A program made the position numbers and the translations under genes. The notes beneath the pieces are model-generated. The model was not told the DNA's origin. It did not search any database and was given only the letters and a program-made list of their open reading frames with translations. DNA of 64,000 nt from Verrucomicrobiota bacterium (lineage in GTDB: Bacteria > Verrucomicrobiota > Verrucomicrobiia > CAIQCK01): positions 496,001-560,000 of the forward strand of contig JACRJX010000029.1 of NCBI GenBank assembly GCA_016235595.1, written 5' to 3'. Of the stretch, positions 30,954-40,606 are shown piece after piece (position 1 is the first letter of the stretch; the number at the start of each line of letters is the position of its first letter).

Positions 30954-32960
30954 CTAGCGGGAGACCGGTTTGTATTGCAGCTGGAACTTCCGAACGAGTG
31001 TCTTCTTCGCCGGGCCCTTCGTTGCTTCCACCGTGATCGTTCCTTCTTTGGACGGCGCTATCGCGACCAGGAACAACCCATCGTCCGCAACTGACGTCTC
31101 ACGACCATTAACACTGACGACGGTTCCCGGCTCCGCCCAACCGTGGACGTCGATGGCACAATCGTTTGCGACGACCGAGTGCTCGATAGGATTGGTTTGG
31201 AGAATCACGCGGGGCGACGTATCAACTCCAACAGCTTCTTCAATGGCCTGTCGCCGGGCCGCGTACAGCACCTCCGGGTCACGCGTGTAATCACTGCACG
31301 TCTGGACCACCTGCAAAGCAATCTCTTTCCCGCGCCGCGCCGGTTCGATCAGCGGGGCCACGCGAGGACTGAGCTTCGCCTTGATCGCGGCTATCTTGTT
31401 TTCCAGAAGCCAGAGGCATTCATAGTCCTGCAGCCCATTTCGCATCTGTTCCCATCGGAGAGAATTCAGCAGGCCCCCTTTCTTCGGGTAGACATGCCAG
31501 CCGTCGCCACGGTGTTTGCCTGGCGCGCCGACAGGATCGTCCGTCCAGGAATTCAGCCCCCAGTGCAGGTAACCTTTCATGCCGTAGCGGTAGTTCAACC
31601 AATGCATGATCCTCGATTCGATCAGCGGAACATCGACCGTCTTGTTCGGCAACGATCCATTCTGGAAAATGCCCACGGTATAGAACCACAGTTCGTTGCC
31701 GCGGCGCTGGGCTTCTTCATAAGCGCCCAGCCATGTGGCCAGGTGATCGAGTTTGGGAACCCACACCTCCAGGCGGTTCAGGCAGTGAGTGGTTTCGATG
31801 GCGTCGATCCTGCGAAGTTCCGGCGCGTGCTGATGAACAAAGTCGGAAGCCTTGCGCCAATCCACGACGTTATGATTGGAAGGCTCGTCGCAAATGTGGA
31901 AGACCGTCTTTTCCAACCATTTTTTCTCACGAAGATGTTTCACAAACGCCGGCAGGAACTTGGACAGAAACTCCTTGCCGTCAATCCTGACGGTCTTGTC
32001 GCTGACTTCGTCTCTGATGACGAAGTCCCTCAACAGAATCTCGCGACTCGACCACCCTCCCTCCCCGAAGTGGGCAACGAATCCTGTTTCCAACAGATTC
32101 ATGCGCCCGGTGCTCCAGAAGACATTCGCCCAGCGATCGAAGGCGGAAAAATCGAATTTGAATTTCCCGTCGGCCGCCCGTGTGGTCCGGATCAAATCCA
32201 GACTCACCCGGAAGACATTCTGCCGGTGGTCGGCCATGTTCCTGGCATAGACGGCGAGCATCTTGTAAAACGCGTCCAGGTTGCCCGGATCGATTCCGTG
32301 GTGTTCCTTGAACTGGTGCGTGGAGAACCATTCCGCAACCATCACGTGGCGGTCATCGGGAAGGGTCAGCGGATAGACCGTTACAATCAGGGGCAGTGCC
32401 ACGCTGGCGTCGCCCGAACGGACCGTGACGTCACCCCGGTATTCTCCGGGCTGGGCATCCCGTGGAATCCGGACAGTCAGGTAGACGGCCTTCAGCGAAC
32501 CTTTTGCCACCTGACACTTCTGCTGGTCGCTCAGCAGGTCGGGGAATCTGGCCGGGGCCGGCCTCGTCAGGTCGCTCTTTACGAGCTTGGGTGTGTTGGC
32601 CTCGATGAAAATGCTCTCGACGAAATTCCACTGAACCACATCCGCGCCCCACGTGGCGGAAGACCCGGCATGTTTGAGCGGTTCAATCACAACCGTCATA
32701 TCCTTGAGATCTTCGCTGGCTTGGACGACACACTGGGCTGAGATGGTCTCGTTGACGATGCCGAACATGCGGACTTCTTTCGTCCGGGGGCCGGACAAAC
32801 CGTATCCATCTTCAAAGATGCGAACGGCATCGCTGACGGCATAGGCTTCAAAAGGGGCAGCTGCAGCGCACTCGGGAATACCGTTTGCCAGAATGATTCC
32901 AGCCGACAGAATCGATACCTGAGCCATTGTCTTGAGAAAGGGTGTGTCGTGAGACTTCAT
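30954..32960 (-). CDS. DUF4091 glycoside hydrolase-like protein, secreted
   Basis: 668 residues with a signal (LKTMAQVSILSAGIILANGIPECAAA). The N-terminal beta domains (GEYRGDVTVRSGDASVALPLIVTVYPL) lead to a TIM-barrel-like region with VFHICDEPSNHN and LWFYTVGIFQNG, then YGMKGYLHWGLNSW, which are hallmarks of DUF4091 proteins. A C-terminal beta-sandwich (GTVVSVNGRETSVADDGLFLVAI) follows. Sugar substrate unknown. Confidence 0.82.
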   Translation of the reverse strand: MKSHDTPFLKTMAQVSILSAGIILANGIPECAAAAPFEAYAVSDAVRIFEDGYGLSGPRTKEVRMFGIVNETISAQCVVQASEDLKDMTVVIEPLKHAGSSATWGADVVQWNFVESIFIEANTPKLVKSDLTRPAPARFPDLLSDQQKCQVAKGSLKAVYLTVRIPRDAQPGEYRGDVTVRSGDASVALPLIVTVYPLTLPDDRHVMVAEWFSTHQFKEHHGIDPGNLDAFYKMLAVYARNMADHRQNVFRVSLDLIRTTRAADGKFKFDFSAFDRWANVFWSTGRMNLLETGFVAHFGEGGWSSREILLRDFVIRDEVSDKTVRIDGKEFLSKFLPAFVKHLREKKWLEKTVFHICDEPSNHNVVDWRKASDFVHQHAPELRRIDAIETTHCLNRLEVWVPKLDHLATWLGAYEEAQRRGNELWFYTVGIFQNGSLPNKTVDVPLIESRIMHWLNYRYGMKGYLHWGLNSWTDDPVGAPGKHRGDGWHVYPKKGGLLNSLRWEQMRNGLQDYECLWLLENKIAAIKAKLSPRVAPLIEPARRGKEIALQVVQTCSDYTRDPEVLYAARRQAIEEAVGVDTSPRVILQTNPIEHSVVANDCAIDVHGWAEPGTVVSVNGRETSVADDGLFLVAIAPSKEGTITVEATKGPAKKTLVRKFQLQYKPVSR

Positions 32961-33162
32961 ATTTGAATCCTTGGGCGCGCGCAGATTACGACTGAGGGCC
33001 GTCCGGCATCAATCAGAAAGCGGCGCTGAGTACTGCTGGAGCCACTGGTTGCCGGTACAAGTTCCTGAAAGCGGTTTCTTGCGTTGACGGTCCGAGGCGT
33101 CGGCGTATCCTTGTGCCAGCGAAGCACGAAAGCGCAACGATGCGTCTGACTGGCGAGCAGGA

Positions 33163-34842
33163 GTGAAAGCACGCATGATACACGAGCCTCGGTTACCCGA
33201 TGTCCGGCTCGGGAAGACATCCCGACGTGAATTTCTTCGGTGGAGCGGCGGTCTGGTTGTCGGTTCGGCGCTGACAGGTGTGATGTCGGCCGCTGACAGC
33301 GTGACTTCGCCCGGCGAAGCGGCACGAGCTTGGTTTGGTCCGCCGGTGTGGCCGCCCTTGGAAAAAGTGGAAGCCGTGTTACGGGACTGGGCAAAAAAGC
33401 ACCCACGTCTCATGCGGCTGGATGACATCGGGCGGTCGGTCCAAGGCCGAACCCTGTATGCCATCAGGCTTACGGACTCGAATCGCGATGAGGGAGATAA
33501 AGAGCACGCGCTGGTGACTGCCCTGCATTCCGGGTTGGAGCGGTCCGGTTCCAATACCGTGCTGAGCATCATCGAGTGGCTTCTTTCGGGCGAATCAGCG
33601 GCCAACGAGATTCTTCGGCGTCAGGTGGTGGTCTGCCTGCCCATTCCCGACCCGGACCGGTATGTGGCAGGCACGGTCAGTCCCGTGTATGGCGCGTGGA
33701 CTCTCGACGGCCCACGCGACCCGGATCGCTCGCCCGAAGCCATGGCGGTCAAGAAGATGATGGACCTCTATCAACCCGAGGTGCATGCGGACATTCACGG
33801 CACGAATCTGGAGTTTTCCCGTTATGTCATGATCGAGAATTCGGGGGCATCCTACTCCAATCTGGCGCTCCGGCCCTATCACCGGGAGATTATCCGACAG
33901 ATGGATGAGGCTGCGTTGGCGGAAGGCTACCCTTCCGATTTAACGGAATCCGACGCGGAGCGCTTGTATTGGGGACCCGGATTGGAACCGATGAAGTCCA
34001 AGCTGTGGGTGGGCAGACCGAACGGTTACGCTGCCATCTACGGCTACTACCACTACCACACGTTGGTTTCCGCGTCGGAGGTCGCTTGGGAACGCAGCGG
34101 CGTGCTGCGTCATCGCCGATTGCTGGAGATCGGCAATGAAACCTGGCCGGGCGAACACTACGCGGGATACCCCACCCGTGTCGTCATGGCCAATACACAT
34201 TCGATGGTCACAGCGTATGGTCAAACGGCTTCGGCGCGAAGGCGCAGCCGCGTTGAACTCTGGAACAAGCTGCACCAAATGACATTCGGCATTCTGGACC
34301 CTGTGGTCGAGGGCAAGATGATGTGCGTGTGCGCGACCTCGTCTGCCGCCACAGGCAAATGGCTTAAGGACCGATCCCTGAAGGGCATGATCAGCGGTCT
34401 GCGAAGTCACCCCGGGATGAATGCCGAGGCCATCGCTCAATTTTCAGAGGGTTGGCCCGCGGGCCAGAACAGTCCCGAGCCGTTCCTCGCCTTGCAGACA
34501 GGGGCATCTGATACGAAAGGCGCCCCGGCGGGAAAGACCTCGCCTGCGAGACAGGACGACGGGCCCATTCAGAACGGCCTGTGCCTGCGTATCCGTCTTC
34601 CCTACCGCAAAGCGCGGCTGATGGACCTTCGTGTAAATGGCCATCCCGTGTCCCCCTCTGAAACCGACGGTTTCGCGACGTGGACGGCGCGTGGATGCAC
34701 CTACTGCCAAATCAATGTCGCCCCATCGCGACTTCGGACGCATGACTTGTTCGTCGTTACCTGCCAGTACGATCCGTGCGAAAAGCGGGGACACTGGGAC
34801 ACGTGGCGTTCCCTCCCGGATCGCCTTGAACAACGGAAATGA
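33163..34842 (+). CDS. Tat-exported M14-type carboxypeptidase-like protein
   Basis: 559 residues. A Tat signal TSRREFLRWSGG is near the N-terminus. The zinc-peptidase region has WAKKHPRLMRLDDIGRSVQGRTLYAIRLT, ALHSGLERSGSN (a zinc His followed by a Glu in a slightly altered spacing), the RQVVVCLPIPDPDRY context and EVHADIHGTN (third ligand). The altered H-x-x-x-E spacing leaves activity uncertain. It overlaps the next gene by 4 bp (ATGA). Confidence 0.7.
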   Translation: MKARMIHEPRLPDVRLGKTSRREFLRWSGGLVVGSALTGVMSAADSVTSPGEAARAWFGPPVWPPLEKVEAVLRDWAKKHPRLMRLDDIGRSVQGRTLYAIRLTDSNRDEGDKEHALVTALHSGLERSGSNTVLSIIEWLLSGESAANEILRRQVVVCLPIPDPDRYVAGTVSPVYGAWTLDGPRDPDRSPEAMAVKKMMDLYQPEVHADIHGTNLEFSRYVMIENSGASYSNLALRPYHREIIRQMDEAALAEGYPSDLTESDAERLYWGPGLEPMKSKLWVGRPNGYAAIYGYYHYHTLVSASEVAWERSGVLRHRRLLEIGNETWPGEHYAGYPTRVVMANTHSMVTAYGQTASARRRSRVELWNKLHQMTFGILDPVVEGKMMCVCATSSAATGKWLKDRSLKGMISGLRSHPGMNAEAIAQFSEGWPAGQNSPEPFLALQTGASDTKGAPAGKTSPARQDDGPIQNGLCLRIRLPYRKARLMDLRVNGHPVSPSETDGFATWTARGCTYCQINVAPSRLRTHDLFVVTCQYDPCEKRGHWDTWRSLPDRLEQRK

Positions 34843-35384
34843 AATCCTTGAAAAAATCCCTAATCATACTCCTTGTGGTCGCCACAGAGTTGTGGGGGCC
34901 GGACTGTTTGGCGCAGCGACACAGTCGCAAGAATGAGACTGCGACCGATACCACTGCTTCGGCGAGTCTGGCGCCGCTGGTGAAAAAGATTGGCGGGATG
35001 TTGCCTTTACGTAATGCAAACAGCGCCGCAAACGCAGCAGGTCAGATCATCGTTCTGAGAGGTGGTTTTGCTGCCGAACGCACCAAGGCAACGCCGGAAC
35101 GCCAGCAAGTATTGACCGCGGCCATCTTCGTTTGCGATCTCATGACCAGGGCGTTTGATGAGCGTCGTCAAGCTGAAGCCAATGCCAAGGCGACGAAAGT
35201 GGTTCGCGTCACTCCCAGCACGAGGTCGCGGGAAAAAAAGCGCCAGGCGAATGAGGCCGATGCTGTCTTTGATCAGGCGGTCGTATCGAACTGGAACAAT
35301 CGCAAGGCGGAATTGATCAGTCAGATCGGCATCGCCTACGGCAAGCTGCAATCTTTGGAGGCCCGGTCTCCATCGGCGAAGTAG
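34839..35384 (+). CDS. Secreted hypothetical protein
   Basis: 181 residues with a signal (LIILLVVATELWGPDCLAQ). The rest is helical and charged (KKRQANEADAVFDQAVVSNWNNRKAELISQIGIAYGKL). Family unknown. Translationally coupled to the M14 gene, so probably secreted with it. Confidence 0.65.
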   Translation: MKSLKKSLIILLVVATELWGPDCLAQRHSRKNETATDTTASASLAPLVKKIGGMLPLRNANSAANAAGQIIVLRGGFAAERTKATPERQQVLTAAIFVCDLMTRAFDERRQAEANAKATKVVRVTPSTRSREKKRQANEADAVFDQAVVSNWNNRKAELISQIGIAYGKLQSLEARSPSAK

Positions 35385-35484
35385 CAAGTCAAACATTGGC
35401 ATGCCGGCGCAGCAACGCAAGAGGCGCCCGGCTGGTTATGGCAGACGGTCCTCGTCCAAAAAATGCCGCGGCTCCTGGTGGTCC

Positions 35485-36681
35485 TCACCCCCAGATGGAA
35501 TCTGTGGTGGCGTAAAAAATCGCCGAACGTTTAGGCCCGTAGGATTCCTTGCCGTTGTGAGCGCTGTTCACACCGGTATAGAAGAGATGCCATTTCCCAT
35601 TTCGTTGAACCAAGTGGTTGGAAGCATAGATGCCGTAGGAGTCCACCTGAGTCTTGTCACTGCGAGGCAACCATGCGCGGCGCACAGGCCGGTCCCATTT
35701 CACTCCATCCCGGGAGAAACACCACTCCAAGTCCATCGTCTGAGCCCGCAGCCGGTAATGTCCCATCATCCCAACACGCCCCTTGGGAGTGTATGTCACC
35801 GCCAGGTAATAGAACTGTTGGTCCGCCGGATCTCCAGCATCGCGGACAATCACACGCTGGCGGGTTTCAAAGTGCAAACCATCTTCTGAAGCGTAGCGGT
35901 CTATCACCCGGATCCAGCCGGGGGCGTTGTCAAAAGCCACATAGGCCGGGTCCTCTTTGGGGACCCGCTGGAGGCCGACGGAATACATCTCAAACGTGCC
36001 GTCCGGCAGTTGATAAACATTGGTGGCGTCATTGGAGATCTGCCGCGGCAAGGCAAGCGGTTCATCCGCCGGACGATCCTTGTGTTTCTCCTTGCGCATC
36101 ACAACACCGTGAGGATCGGCGACGCCCCACGCTGCCCGGTCGTTTGGATGGTGTAACACCGGTCTCAGAGGATCCAGCACACGATACCGGCGTCCATCCT
36201 CACTTTCCGCCGCCAGGTAGCGGACGACGCCTGGCCCATGCGCCCAAAAGTAAATGCGATGGCGGCCATTCTTTAACAACAGATGAATGCCCTGCACCGG
36301 GTTCCATTTTTCCGGAAGGTTCCCGATGGCAAAAGGCTCGTCGGCAGGTTCGCCCGGGGAACAACGGGCGACGACCTTCTTGAACGGACCGCCCGGCACA
36401 CCGTCCGCATAGGCCAGCGTATAAACCTTGCTGCTCGAAGAATACCATATGCGCCAGCGATCTCCTTCCAACGGCTCCGTCGGGCAGGTGAAATTCTGTA
36501 TGCTTCCCCCTTCCCAAGGTTCGGTGGCATCCAGGATCATTCCGTGCTTCTTCCAAGCTGCCGGCAGACATGGCGCGGGAGCAGCCGATTCATTGGCGAC
36601 CGTATTCCGGGCGAACAAAGGAAGAGCCACACACGCGCCCGCAGCACGCATGGTTTTAGTCAGGAAATGCCGGCGATTCAT
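35485..36681 (-). CDS. Tat-exported five-bladed beta-propeller protein (GH43/GH32-like)
   Basis: 398 residues from MNRRHFLTKTMRAAG, a Tat signal. Propeller repeats of the GH32/GH43/GH68-like type: RWRIWYSSSSKVYTLAYADG, HRIYFWAHGPGVVRYLAAESEDG, GTFEMYSVGLQRV, KWHLFYTGVNSAHNG. Likely acts on or binds oligosaccharides; catalytic acids cannot be assigned. Confidence 0.75.
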   Translation of the reverse strand: MNRRHFLTKTMRAAGACVALPLFARNTVANESAAPAPCLPAAWKKHGMILDATEPWEGGSIQNFTCPTEPLEGDRWRIWYSSSSKVYTLAYADGVPGGPFKKVVARCSPGEPADEPFAIGNLPEKWNPVQGIHLLLKNGRHRIYFWAHGPGVVRYLAAESEDGRRYRVLDPLRPVLHHPNDRAAWGVADPHGVVMRKEKHKDRPADEPLALPRQISNDATNVYQLPDGTFEMYSVGLQRVPKEDPAYVAFDNAPGWIRVIDRYASEDGLHFETRQRVIVRDAGDPADQQFYYLAVTYTPKGRVGMMGHYRLRAQTMDLEWCFSRDGVKWDRPVRRAWLPRSDKTQVDSYGIYASNHLVQRNGKWHLFYTGVNSAHNGKESYGPKRSAIFYATTDSIWG

Positions 36682-36843
36682 GGTTGGTAGCATGATCCCC
36701 GTTCACTACCACTTCCCGGCAATACCGTCGAGAAACATTCTTTCATCTGTTGTCCGCACCGTGCTGGCTGGCGCGTTCTTTTGTTTTCACTCAGTCGGCT
36801 TCGCAAAACCATCGGAACCATGGCATACTCTCGATCAAGTCCC

Positions 36844-37986
36844 ATGCCTGAAACCAACAATACCGCGCATATGGAAGTGCGTCGCCGTGGAGAGAATCTC
36901 CTGGTGGTGAACTTGAGCGGCCAATGGCTGGCTCAGCCGGGATTGCCAGGCATCGAGGAAATCGAGAAGGAGTTGGCCCGCAGCACGGTTCCGCAATCCC
37001 TTGAGTTTGCCACGAATGGCTTGGGAGATTGGAACAGTGGTCTGTTGTCGTTTCTGCTCCGTTGCTCCGAGCTTTGCCGGCGAATGAATGTTGAGTTCAA
37101 CAGCGAGACCTTGCCGCCCGGGGTGCGAAAGCTGATTCACCTCGCACAGGCTGTCCCGGAGATGAAGGATGCGAAGCAAGACACGTCGGAGTTGCCGCAT
37201 CTGGATCGCGTGGGGGAGCGGGCGATTCAGGCCGGGACCGGGTTCAAGGAAATGCTGACGTTTCTCGGCGAAGTGGTGATGGCCTCGTTCAAGCTGCTGC
37301 GCGGACGGGCGCAGTTCCGTTGGTCGGACACATGGTTGGCGATACAAGAGTGCGGCCCGGAGGCTTTGGGAGTGGTGGCCCTCATCAATTTTCTCGTGGG
37401 ACTCATCCTGGCTTTTGTTGGCGCGGTGCAATTGACCAATTTCGGGGCCACCATTTACGTGGCCGATCTCGTGGCCATCGCCACGGTCCGGGAAATGGGC
37501 TGCCTGATGACCGGGATCATCCTGTGTGGGCGCACCGGCGCCGCCTTCGCAGCGCAACTTGGCACCATGAAGGTGAACGAGGAAATTGATGCCTTCACAA
37601 CGTTCAGCATCTCGCCCATCGAGTTTCTGGTCCTGCCGCGAGTGATGGCGCTGGTGCTGATCATGCCGCTTCTGTGTGTGTTTGCGGATCTCATTGCCCT
37701 CATGGGCGGTTTCGCCGTGTCGGTTTCGATACTGGACATGAGCGCCGTGGAATATATCGATCGGACCATCCAGGCAATCGAGCTGAAGAGCTTTCTGCTG
37801 GGTGTTTTCAAGGGAAGCTTTTTCGGCATGCTGGTGGCGATCACCGGGTGTCTGCGTGGGATGCAGTGCGGCAACAGCGCGGCAGCCGTGGGTCTGGCCA
37901 CCACCTCGGCCGTTGTGGCCGGCATCACCAGCATTATCGCGGCGGACGGAATCTTTGCGGTGATCTGCAATGCGCTCAAGATCTAG
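36844..37986 (+). CDS. mlaE: Fused MlaB(STAS)-MlaE permease
   Basis: Permease of an ABC lipid transporter. The N-terminal about 110 residues form a STAS-like domain (NLLVVNLSGQWLAQPGLPGIEEIEKEL, SLEFATNGLGDWNSGLLSFLL), normally the separate MlaB subunit. The MlaE part follows with several membrane helices (VALINFLVGLILAFVGAVQL, GCLMTGIILCGRTGAAFAAQLGTMKVNEEIDA). I chose ATG 36844 (MPETNN); earlier starts at 36781 and 36820 are possible. First gene of the mla cluster. Confidence 0.88.
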   Translation: MPETNNTAHMEVRRRGENLLVVNLSGQWLAQPGLPGIEEIEKELARSTVPQSLEFATNGLGDWNSGLLSFLLRCSELCRRMNVEFNSETLPPGVRKLIHLAQAVPEMKDAKQDTSELPHLDRVGERAIQAGTGFKEMLTFLGEVVMASFKLLRGRAQFRWSDTWLAIQECGPEALGVVALINFLVGLILAFVGAVQLTNFGATIYVADLVAIATVREMGCLMTGIILCGRTGAAFAAQLGTMKVNEEIDAFTTFSISPIEFLVLPRVMALVLIMPLLCVFADLIALMGGFAVSVSILDMSAVEYIDRTIQAIELKSFLLGVFKGSFFGMLVAITGCLRGMQCGNSAAAVGLATTSAVVAGITSIIAADGIFAVICNALKI

Positions 37987-37988
37987 TC

Positions 37989-38819
37989 ATGAGTAACATC
38001 GCTTCGAGCTGCAAAATTGAAATCCGGGACCTGACCCTGGCCTACGGGTCCTACGTGCTCATGCGCGGCATCAACATGCGGATCCGGCGGGGCGAGGTGT
38101 TCGTCATCATGGGCGGCTCGGGCTGCGGCAAGAGCACTCTCCTCAAAACCATGATCGGCCTGAAAGCGCCGGCTCAGGGCGACGTCCTCTACGACGGCCG
38201 AAGCTTCTGGCATTCCAGCGAGACCGAGCAGCAGGTCACGCTGCGCCGGTTTGGCGTCCTCTTCCAAAGCAGCGCCTTGTGGAGCTCAATGACCCTGGAG
38301 GAAAACGTGGCGTTGCCCTTGGCCGAACACACCGGGTTGTCGCCCAGGGAAATCAATGACATCGTTCGGCTCAAGCTCTCACTGGTGGGTTTGAAGGGAT
38401 TTGAAGACTATATGCCCGCTGAACTCTCCGGCGGCATGCGCAAGCGCGCCGCCCTGGCCCGGGCCATGGCGCTGGATCCGGAAGTGCTTTTCTTCGACGA
38501 GCCATCCGCCGGGCTGGATCCGGTTACCGCGCGCCGCCTGGACGATTTAATCCTTGAAATGCGCGACAGCCTTGGGACCACTATCGTGGTGGTGACTCAC
38601 GACCTCCAAAGTATCTTCGCCATCGCCGACAACTCGATGTTCCTGGATGCTGCCACCCACACCATGCGGGCGGTGGGCAATCCGCGTGAACTGCTGAAGA
38701 AATCGGGCGACCCGTACCTGCTGGAGTTTCTCACCCGTGGAGAGAAGGCCGTCCCCACTGCCGATGCCGGAGCGGCACTTGAAGAGTCCACTGTTCGCCA
38801 ACCCGCGCTGAACCTATGA
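37989..38819 (+). CDS. mlaF: ABC transporter ATPase MlaF
   Basis: 276 residues. Walker A GGSGCGKST, Q-loop LFQSSALWSSMTL, signature LSGGMRKRAALARAMALDPEVLFFDEP (with Walker B) and H-loop VTHD. Powers lipid movement with MlaE. The start is 2 bp after the mlaE stop; the end overlaps the MCE gene by 4 bp. Confidence 0.93.
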   Translation: MSNIASSCKIEIRDLTLAYGSYVLMRGINMRIRRGEVFVIMGGSGCGKSTLLKTMIGLKAPAQGDVLYDGRSFWHSSETEQQVTLRRFGVLFQSSALWSSMTLEENVALPLAEHTGLSPREINDIVRLKLSLVGLKGFEDYMPAELSGGMRKRAALARAMALDPEVLFFDEPSAGLDPVTARRLDDLILEMRDSLGTTIVVVTHDLQSIFAIADNSMFLDAATHTMRAVGNPRELLKKSGDPYLLEFLTRGEKAVPTADAGAALEESTVRQPALNL

Positions 38820-39805
38820 GCAAAAAGGTAAATCCAACCGCTGTAGGTTTGTTCATCATGATTGGCCTGGCGCTGGGAGTGGGGGGTGTCATCCTGTTCG
38901 GCTCATGGAAGATGTTCACCAAAACCGAAAAGTATATCCTGTACTTCAATGCGTCGGTGAAGGGGCTTAATCCGGGCGCCCCGGTGCGATTCCGGGGGGT
39001 GACGGTGGGGTCCGTGGTCGAGACGTTGATTCACCACAATCAGGCGGCGGACGACACAGATATGCCGGTCATCATTGAAGTGGACGAGACACTCGTCCAG
39101 AAGAAGACAGACCGCAGCATCAGCCTTTCGCAAGACACGTCCCTGGACAAGTTGATCAAGATGGGCATGCGCGGCGAACTCCAGGCCCAGAGCCTGTTGA
39201 CCGGCGTTCTCTATGTGGAACTGGACATGCACCCCCATGCGCCGCCCGCGAAATTCCATCAGATCAAGCCGGAGTATAAGGAAATCCCGACCATACCGAC
39301 ACAGATTCAGGCTCTGATCGAAAATCTGGCGGATATCGACTTCAAAAAGACGATGGACCAGTTGAGCACCGTCCTGACACGACTCGACACCAGCCTGTCC
39401 GGATTGAAAGTGACCGATATTAACAACGGCCTGACGAACCTGCTGGTTTCCGTGAACCGGGTCGTTCAGTCACCCAACCTGACCAACAGCCTCAGTTCGT
39501 TCCATCGGACTTTGGACGAATACCGCCTCCTGTCTGAAACCGTGCGGGCCAAGGTCGATCCTTTGGCGAACGGCGCCGACGCCACCCTCAAACAAGCGCA
39601 AGCAACGCTGGCGGAGCTTCGCCAAAGCCTTCAGAACGTGCGCGACATGCTGGCGCCGCAGGCCCCGCTGCGTCGCGATCTGGCGGTCACGATGGATGAG
39701 GTTGCCGAGGCGGCCCGTTCCCTCCGCGCTTTGGCCGATTTCCTGAACCGCAACCCCAACGCTTTGCTTTCCGGAAGAAAACCTCCCGAACAGAAGAAAC
39801 CGTGA
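38816..39805 (+). CDS. mlaD: MCE-domain protein (MlaD-like)
   Basis: 329 residues: a single N-terminal membrane helix (AVGLFIMIGLALGVGGVILFG), the MCE domain (VKGLNPGAPVRFRGVTVGSV) and a C-terminal helical tail (LKQAQATLAELRQSLQNVRDML). It binds lipids in the periplasm and docks on MlaE. Confidence 0.9.
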   Translation: MSKKVNPTAVGLFIMIGLALGVGGVILFGSWKMFTKTEKYILYFNASVKGLNPGAPVRFRGVTVGSVVETLIHHNQAADDTDMPVIIEVDETLVQKKTDRSISLSQDTSLDKLIKMGMRGELQAQSLLTGVLYVELDMHPHAPPAKFHQIKPEYKEIPTIPTQIQALIENLADIDFKKTMDQLSTVLTRLDTSLSGLKVTDINNGLTNLLVSVNRVVQSPNLTNSLSSFHRTLDEYRLLSETVRAKVDPLANGADATLKQAQATLAELRQSLQNVRDMLAPQAPLRRDLAVTMDEVAEAARSLRALADFLNRNPNALLSGRKPPEQKKP

Positions 39806-40443
39806 ACATTTCAAACGCATTCCTGCGGTTTGCCGTCCTTGGCTTGAGCGGTCTCGTTTTGGCCGGCTGTGTGAACTTCCAGCAGGTCACCGATCTGACT
39901 CATTCCTATGTCCTGTCAGCCATGCCTGCCGGGAAGCCGGCCACGGCTGGCTCCAACAGTGATCTGGCAGTGGGACTTGGCAGGGTTGACGTTCCCGCCT
40001 ACCTGCTTGACAGTCGGATCGCTGTTCGCCAAGGCAGCAGTGAGATTGAATACTCCGACTACCATCGTTGGGCCGAACGGCTGGACAAAGGTATCCAACG
40101 AGTGCTGGGCGTGAACCTTGCTTCTCTTCTCTCCTCCGACCGGGTCGTGCTCTCGGCCTGGCAACGCAGCGAGGTCAAGGCCGAGGTTTATCTTGCCGTG
40201 CAACGATTCGAGTGCAACGCACAAGGCCAGGTCATCCTGGAAGCCCGCTGGCGAATAACTTCTCCCGGCGGAGAGAAGACGTTGCGCACCGACCACGCCG
40301 AGATCATGAGGCAGGGTCCTGCGTTCCGAACCGATGCCGACGGCGCCGTTGGCGAATTGAGCAAGGCACTCGCCGACCTGAGCCAGCAGATTGCCACCTC
40401 GGTGCAAAGCATTTCAGCCAGTCCAAAAGTCTCTCAACCCTGA
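39802..40443 (+). CDS. PqiC-type (ABC transport auxiliary) lipoprotein
   Basis: 213 residues, GTG start overlapping the MCE gene stop. Lipobox LVLAGCVNF; then the DUF330/PqiC-like core (YVLSAMPAG, VDVPAYLLDSRIAVRQGSSEIEYSDYHRWAERLDKGIQRVL). Outer-membrane partner of MCE systems. Confidence 0.85.
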   Translation: MNISNAFLRFAVLGLSGLVLAGCVNFQQVTDLTHSYVLSAMPAGKPATAGSNSDLAVGLGRVDVPAYLLDSRIAVRQGSSEIEYSDYHRWAERLDKGIQRVLGVNLASLLSSDRVVLSAWQRSEVKAEVYLAVQRFECNAQGQVILEARWRITSPGGEKTLRTDHAEIMRQGPAFRTDADGAVGELSKALADLSQQIATSVQSISASPKVSQP

Positions 40444-40606
40444 CGATTGCCCTGAAATCAAGGACCAGGAAGAAAGTTCACCGAATCGGATGATGTCGAC
40501 AGCACCGATCGGATTATTGGTTTATTCTGTGTGTGCGATTTGCCGGACCGGGCACTGACGGATCGTCGTCGGCGTCGGTCTGGCCCAACTCAAAGGAAAC
40601 ATCACC

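Noticed and set aside
31143..32741. 532-codon plus-strand frame
   Set aside because: Shadow of the DUF4091 gene.
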